Shown one piece after another: positions 31,551-32,916 of a stretch of 32,916 nucleotides of DNA (its first letter is position 1; each line of letters begins with the position of its first letter). This DNA is from Gemmatimonadota bacterium. Lineage in GTDB: Bacteria > Gemmatimonadota > Gemmatimonadetes > Palauibacterales > Palauibacteraceae. The notes under the pieces are model-generated. The model was not told the DNA's origin, did not search any database, and saw only the letters and a program-made list of their open reading frames with translations. The stretch lies in assembly GCA_023554245.1 (NCBI GenBank), contig JAMJQL010000058.1:1-32916 (forward strand). The letters are read 5' to 3'. The translations under genes and the position numbers were made by a program.

Positions 31551-31599
31551 TTGACGGGGCCGCTGCAGGATCAATCGGAGCCGGAAGTGGAGGTGCACT
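31551..31599 (+). promoter_or_regulatory. Conserved leader/promoter region of first paralogous lipoprotein gene
   Basis: The 49 bp from TTGACG to the ATG match the 48 bp before the second paralogue (32043-32090): TTGACGG-GCCG--GCAG-ATCA-TC and a shared GGAGGTGC ribosome-binding site. No clear -10 hexamer is seen. Confidence 0.4.
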
Positions 31600-31956
31600 A
31601 TGAGGTGTTTCACGAGAAGTGTGTTGTTGACAGGTCTGGTCGTGTTCTTGATCACTTTCTCGGGTTGCTACAGCTATCAGCGAATTGCGCCCGCTCAGGC
31701 CGCCGCCTACGGGCAGATCAGGGTTACCTACTCAAGCGGAAGCCAGGAGAGCATCGAGTCGCCGCACGTCGCGGGTGACACGCTCTACGGCTACCGGGAC
31801 TACGATCACGGACCTGTTAGCCGTCCAATTGACGAGATCGCAAGTATCGATGCCCGCAAGATCAACGTCACACAGTCCGTGCTCCTCGGAGTCGTGGGTG
31901 GAGCCGCTCTGGGCTTCGGCATTCTGGTGGGATTGATCGCCCTGACACACGACTAG
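31600..31956 (+). CDS. Small lipoprotein, first of a paralogous pair
   Basis: A 118-aa protein. The signal peptide is MRCFTRSVLLTGLVVFLITFSGC with Cys23 lipidated, followed by YSYQRIAPAQAAAYGQIRVTYSSGSQESIESPHVAGDTLYGY, a short beta-rich domain, a stretch RPIDEIASIDARKINVTQS, and a C-terminal Gly-rich hydrophobic helix (VLLGVVGGAALGFGILVGLIAL). The plan (lipid anchor, small beta domain with a GxxRVT strand, a basic or acidic linker, one membrane helix) is the same in the paralogue 135 bp downstream. GGAGGTG precedes the ATG. Small lipoproteins of the C-Y-S-Y-Q type are frequent in Gemmatimonadota-like genomes; function unknown. Confidence 0.78.
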   Translation: MRCFTRSVLLTGLVVFLITFSGCYSYQRIAPAQAAAYGQIRVTYSSGSQESIESPHVAGDTLYGYRDYDHGPVSRPIDEIASIDARKINVTQSVLLGVVGGAALGFGILVGLIALTHD

Positions 31957-31973
31957 AACTGCCCGCATATGAA

Positions 31974-31994
31974 TCCCGCTGAATGCCAGCGGGA
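31974..31994 (+). terminator. Hairpin after first paralogous lipoprotein gene
   Basis: An 8-bp perfect stem, TCCCGCTG/CAGCGGGA, with a 5-nt loop lies 17 bp after the stop. There is no T-tract, so it may act as a weak terminator or an mRNA 3'-end stabiliser. Confidence 0.4.
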
Positions 31995-32042
31995 ACGCGC
32001 CTGCGTTGCTCGTGAACCTCAACCAAGTGACCGGACTCTCGC

Positions 32043-32090
32043 TTGACGGCGCCGGCGCAGAATCAGTCACAGCGACAAGGGAGGTGCGGA
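32043..32090 (+). promoter_or_regulatory. Conserved leader/promoter region of second paralogous lipoprotein gene
   Basis: It starts with TTGACG (32043-32048) and ends with AAGGGAGGTG five bases before the ATG. It is homologous to 31551-31599, so the duplication that made the pair included its control region. Confidence 0.4.
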
Positions 32091-32453
32091 ATGAAGAACT
32101 CCCAACGAGTTCTGGCTCTGATGGGCCTCGTTGGAATCCTCGTCGCACAGACTGGATGCACGTCTTATCAGCGAATCGAACCCTCCGCGATTCCGCTGAA
32201 CGGGCAGGTTCGGATTACGACAACCGAAGGCAAGCAGATGGAACTCACGCAAGCACGATTGACTTCCGACATGCTCGAGGGACTTCTTGAAGATGGCTCC
32301 GTGATACACATTCCGGTTCAAGCTGTCGGAGAGATGGAGGCGCCGGAGTTCGATAACTTGAAGACGGGAGCGCTGTTCATAGGAGTCGTGGGAGCTGTGG
32401 TCGCGGTCGCCGTCGGAGGCATCTATGCATTGTGCTACGATGAAGACTGCTGA
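32091..32453 (+). CDS. Small lipoprotein, second of a paralogous pair
   Basis: A 120-aa protein. The frame is open from an ATG at 32043, but the ATG at 32091 has an excellent AAGGGAGGTG and starts the signal MKNSQRVLALMGLVGILVAQTGC; Cys23 is in the same place as in the paralogue. The mature part begins TSYQRIEPSAIPLNGQVRITTTEGKQMELTQARLTSDMLEGLLEDGSVIHIPVQAVGEMEAPEFDNLKTGA, and ends in a hydrophobic Gly/Val helix (LFIGVVGAVVAVAVGGIYALCYDEDC). It shares SYQRI, the GQ(I/V)R(V/I)T strand and the late helix with its neighbour. Function unknown. Its stop is about 10 bp before the degenerate repeat copy D. Confidence 0.78.
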   Translation: MKNSQRVLALMGLVGILVAQTGCTSYQRIEPSAIPLNGQVRITTTEGKQMELTQARLTSDMLEGLLEDGSVIHIPVQAVGEMEAPEFDNLKTGALFIGVVGAVVAVAVGGIYALCYDEDC

Positions 32454-32461
32454 GTCGGCTG

Positions 32462-32488
32462 CCGAGACGGCGAGTCCCTCCTTCGGGC
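32462..32488 (+). repeat. Degenerate tRNA-Leu tail repeat, copy D
   Basis: The sequence GACGGCGAGTCCCTCC (32466-32481) matches the end of copies A-C, then diverges (TTCGGGC instead of TCCGGCAT). The preceding GCCGA is also shared with a two-base insertion. It marks the right edge of the accessory region. Confidence 0.55.
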
Positions 32489-32665
32489 CTACGCCCCGAC
32501 GAACACCCTGGCGGCCTTGCCCATCACCTTCCGCACGCGATACCCGGATTGCAGCCAGGCCAGAGACAGCACGCTGAGAATCAGCAGGGGCTCCTGCGCG
32601 CCGATTCCCACCGCGATCAGTTCCGCGGACAGCAGGTTGAAGGCGATCGCCGTTCGCGTGCTCAT
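32489..32665 (-). CDS. Small membrane protein, 58 aa
   Basis: The ORF is from an ATG at 32665 to a TAG at 32489. The product begins MSTRTAIAFNLLSAELIAVG, continues with a hydrophobic segment PLLILSVLSLAWLQSG and ends in a basic tail YRVRKVMGKAARVFVGA, so one or two membrane helices with a cytoplasmic positive end are likely. CGGAAC seven bases upstream is a weak ribosome-binding site. The frame is open about 27 codons further back without a normal start codon. It may be a small stand-alone protein or the end of a longer, decayed membrane gene. Codon use is GC-rich like the backbone. Confidence 0.55.
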   Translation of the reverse strand: MSTRTAIAFNLLSAELIAVGIGAQEPLLILSVLSLAWLQSGYRVRKVMGKAARVFVGA

Positions 32666-32916
32666 CGTCAGTTCCGTTTCCCCCCGGGAAGTTTCGTGTT
32701 CGCGGCCGACATCGACCGTTCGGGCCAGATTCGCTCCTTCCTGGAGCGGGCGTCAAGGTCGCAATCGGTTCTACACGGCCACCCGTCTCCGGTTCGCTAT
32801 GTCACGAAAGCCACGTTCCGCGCGTTCTACTATCGGGCGACATGGCTTCTTGTGCCTAAGGCGCATGCGGCGGGTCGCCCGCCCCTCTCCTGGTCGAAGT
32901 GGGCGTCCAGAGCGCT
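32666..32916. other. No gene recognised to window end
   Basis: No frame in this stretch looks protein-like. The only structure seen is a short GC-rich palindrome, GGCGGGTCGCCCGCC, near 32866-32882. Confidence 0.4.

Overview
The window is high-GC bacterial DNA. Gene content (infC-rpmI-rplT-pheST, a zapA-rny neighbourhood, two AcrB-type RND permeases, TolC, outer-membrane barrels ending in Phe, many lipoproteins) indicates a diderm bacterium. Gene order and the style of the outer-membrane proteins and lipoproteins fit Gemmatimonadota or a relative. That placement is an inference from memory; no 16S or other decisive marker is present.

Layout. (1) 1-639: 5' part of a minus-strand outer-membrane barrel gene cut by the window edge, then a 540-bp divergent intergenic region with a nested inverted repeat, a good sigma70-type promoter and an attenuator-like terminator. 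(2) 1179-14350: a tightly packed plus-strand housekeeping run: infC, rpmI, rplT, pheS, pheT, a small coiled-coil gene, zapA, a probable 6S RNA, rny, folD, xseA, xseB, a prenyl diphosphate synthase, nadK, recN. Many junctions overlap by 1-23 nt, and GTG/TTG starts are frequent. (3) 14319-15950: a convergent outer-membrane protein gene whose 3' end overlaps recN by 32 bp. (4) 16105-17316: tRNA-Cys(GCA) and a Ca2+/cation antiporter. (5) 17450-26518: one efflux operon (adaptor, TolC-like channel, two different RND permeases), followed by a beta-propeller-like lipoprotein gene and a pair of divergently overlapping lipoprotein genes up to 29152.

(6) 29199-32490 is the accessory part. A tRNA-Leu(CAA) gene is followed by three further perfect copies of its last 19 bp. 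In each copy the T-arm stem is kept, but the T-loop is enlarged to about 55 nt by a GC-rich two-hairpin insert. The copies lie 83 bp apart at both ends of a 1.77-kb segment. That segment holds the C-terminal end of a tyrosine recombinase, an internally deleted IS3-type element with both ends intact, an orphan lipoprotein gene, and a promoter-hairpin-hairpin-terminator unit that looks like a small RNA gene. A second segment with two paralogous small lipoprotein genes ends at a degenerate copy of the same repeat. This is the decayed remains of tRNA-targeted integration and the most unusual part of the window. The final 430 bp holds a 58-codon membrane ORF on the minus strand and little else.

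Working together: region 2 couples translation (IF3, L35, L20, PheRS), division (ZapA), RNA turnover (RNase Y), one-carbon metabolism (FolD), DNA repair (ExoVII, RecN), isoprenoid and NADP supply, probably from the promoter at 917 plus internal promoters. Region 5 encodes a complete tripartite pump.
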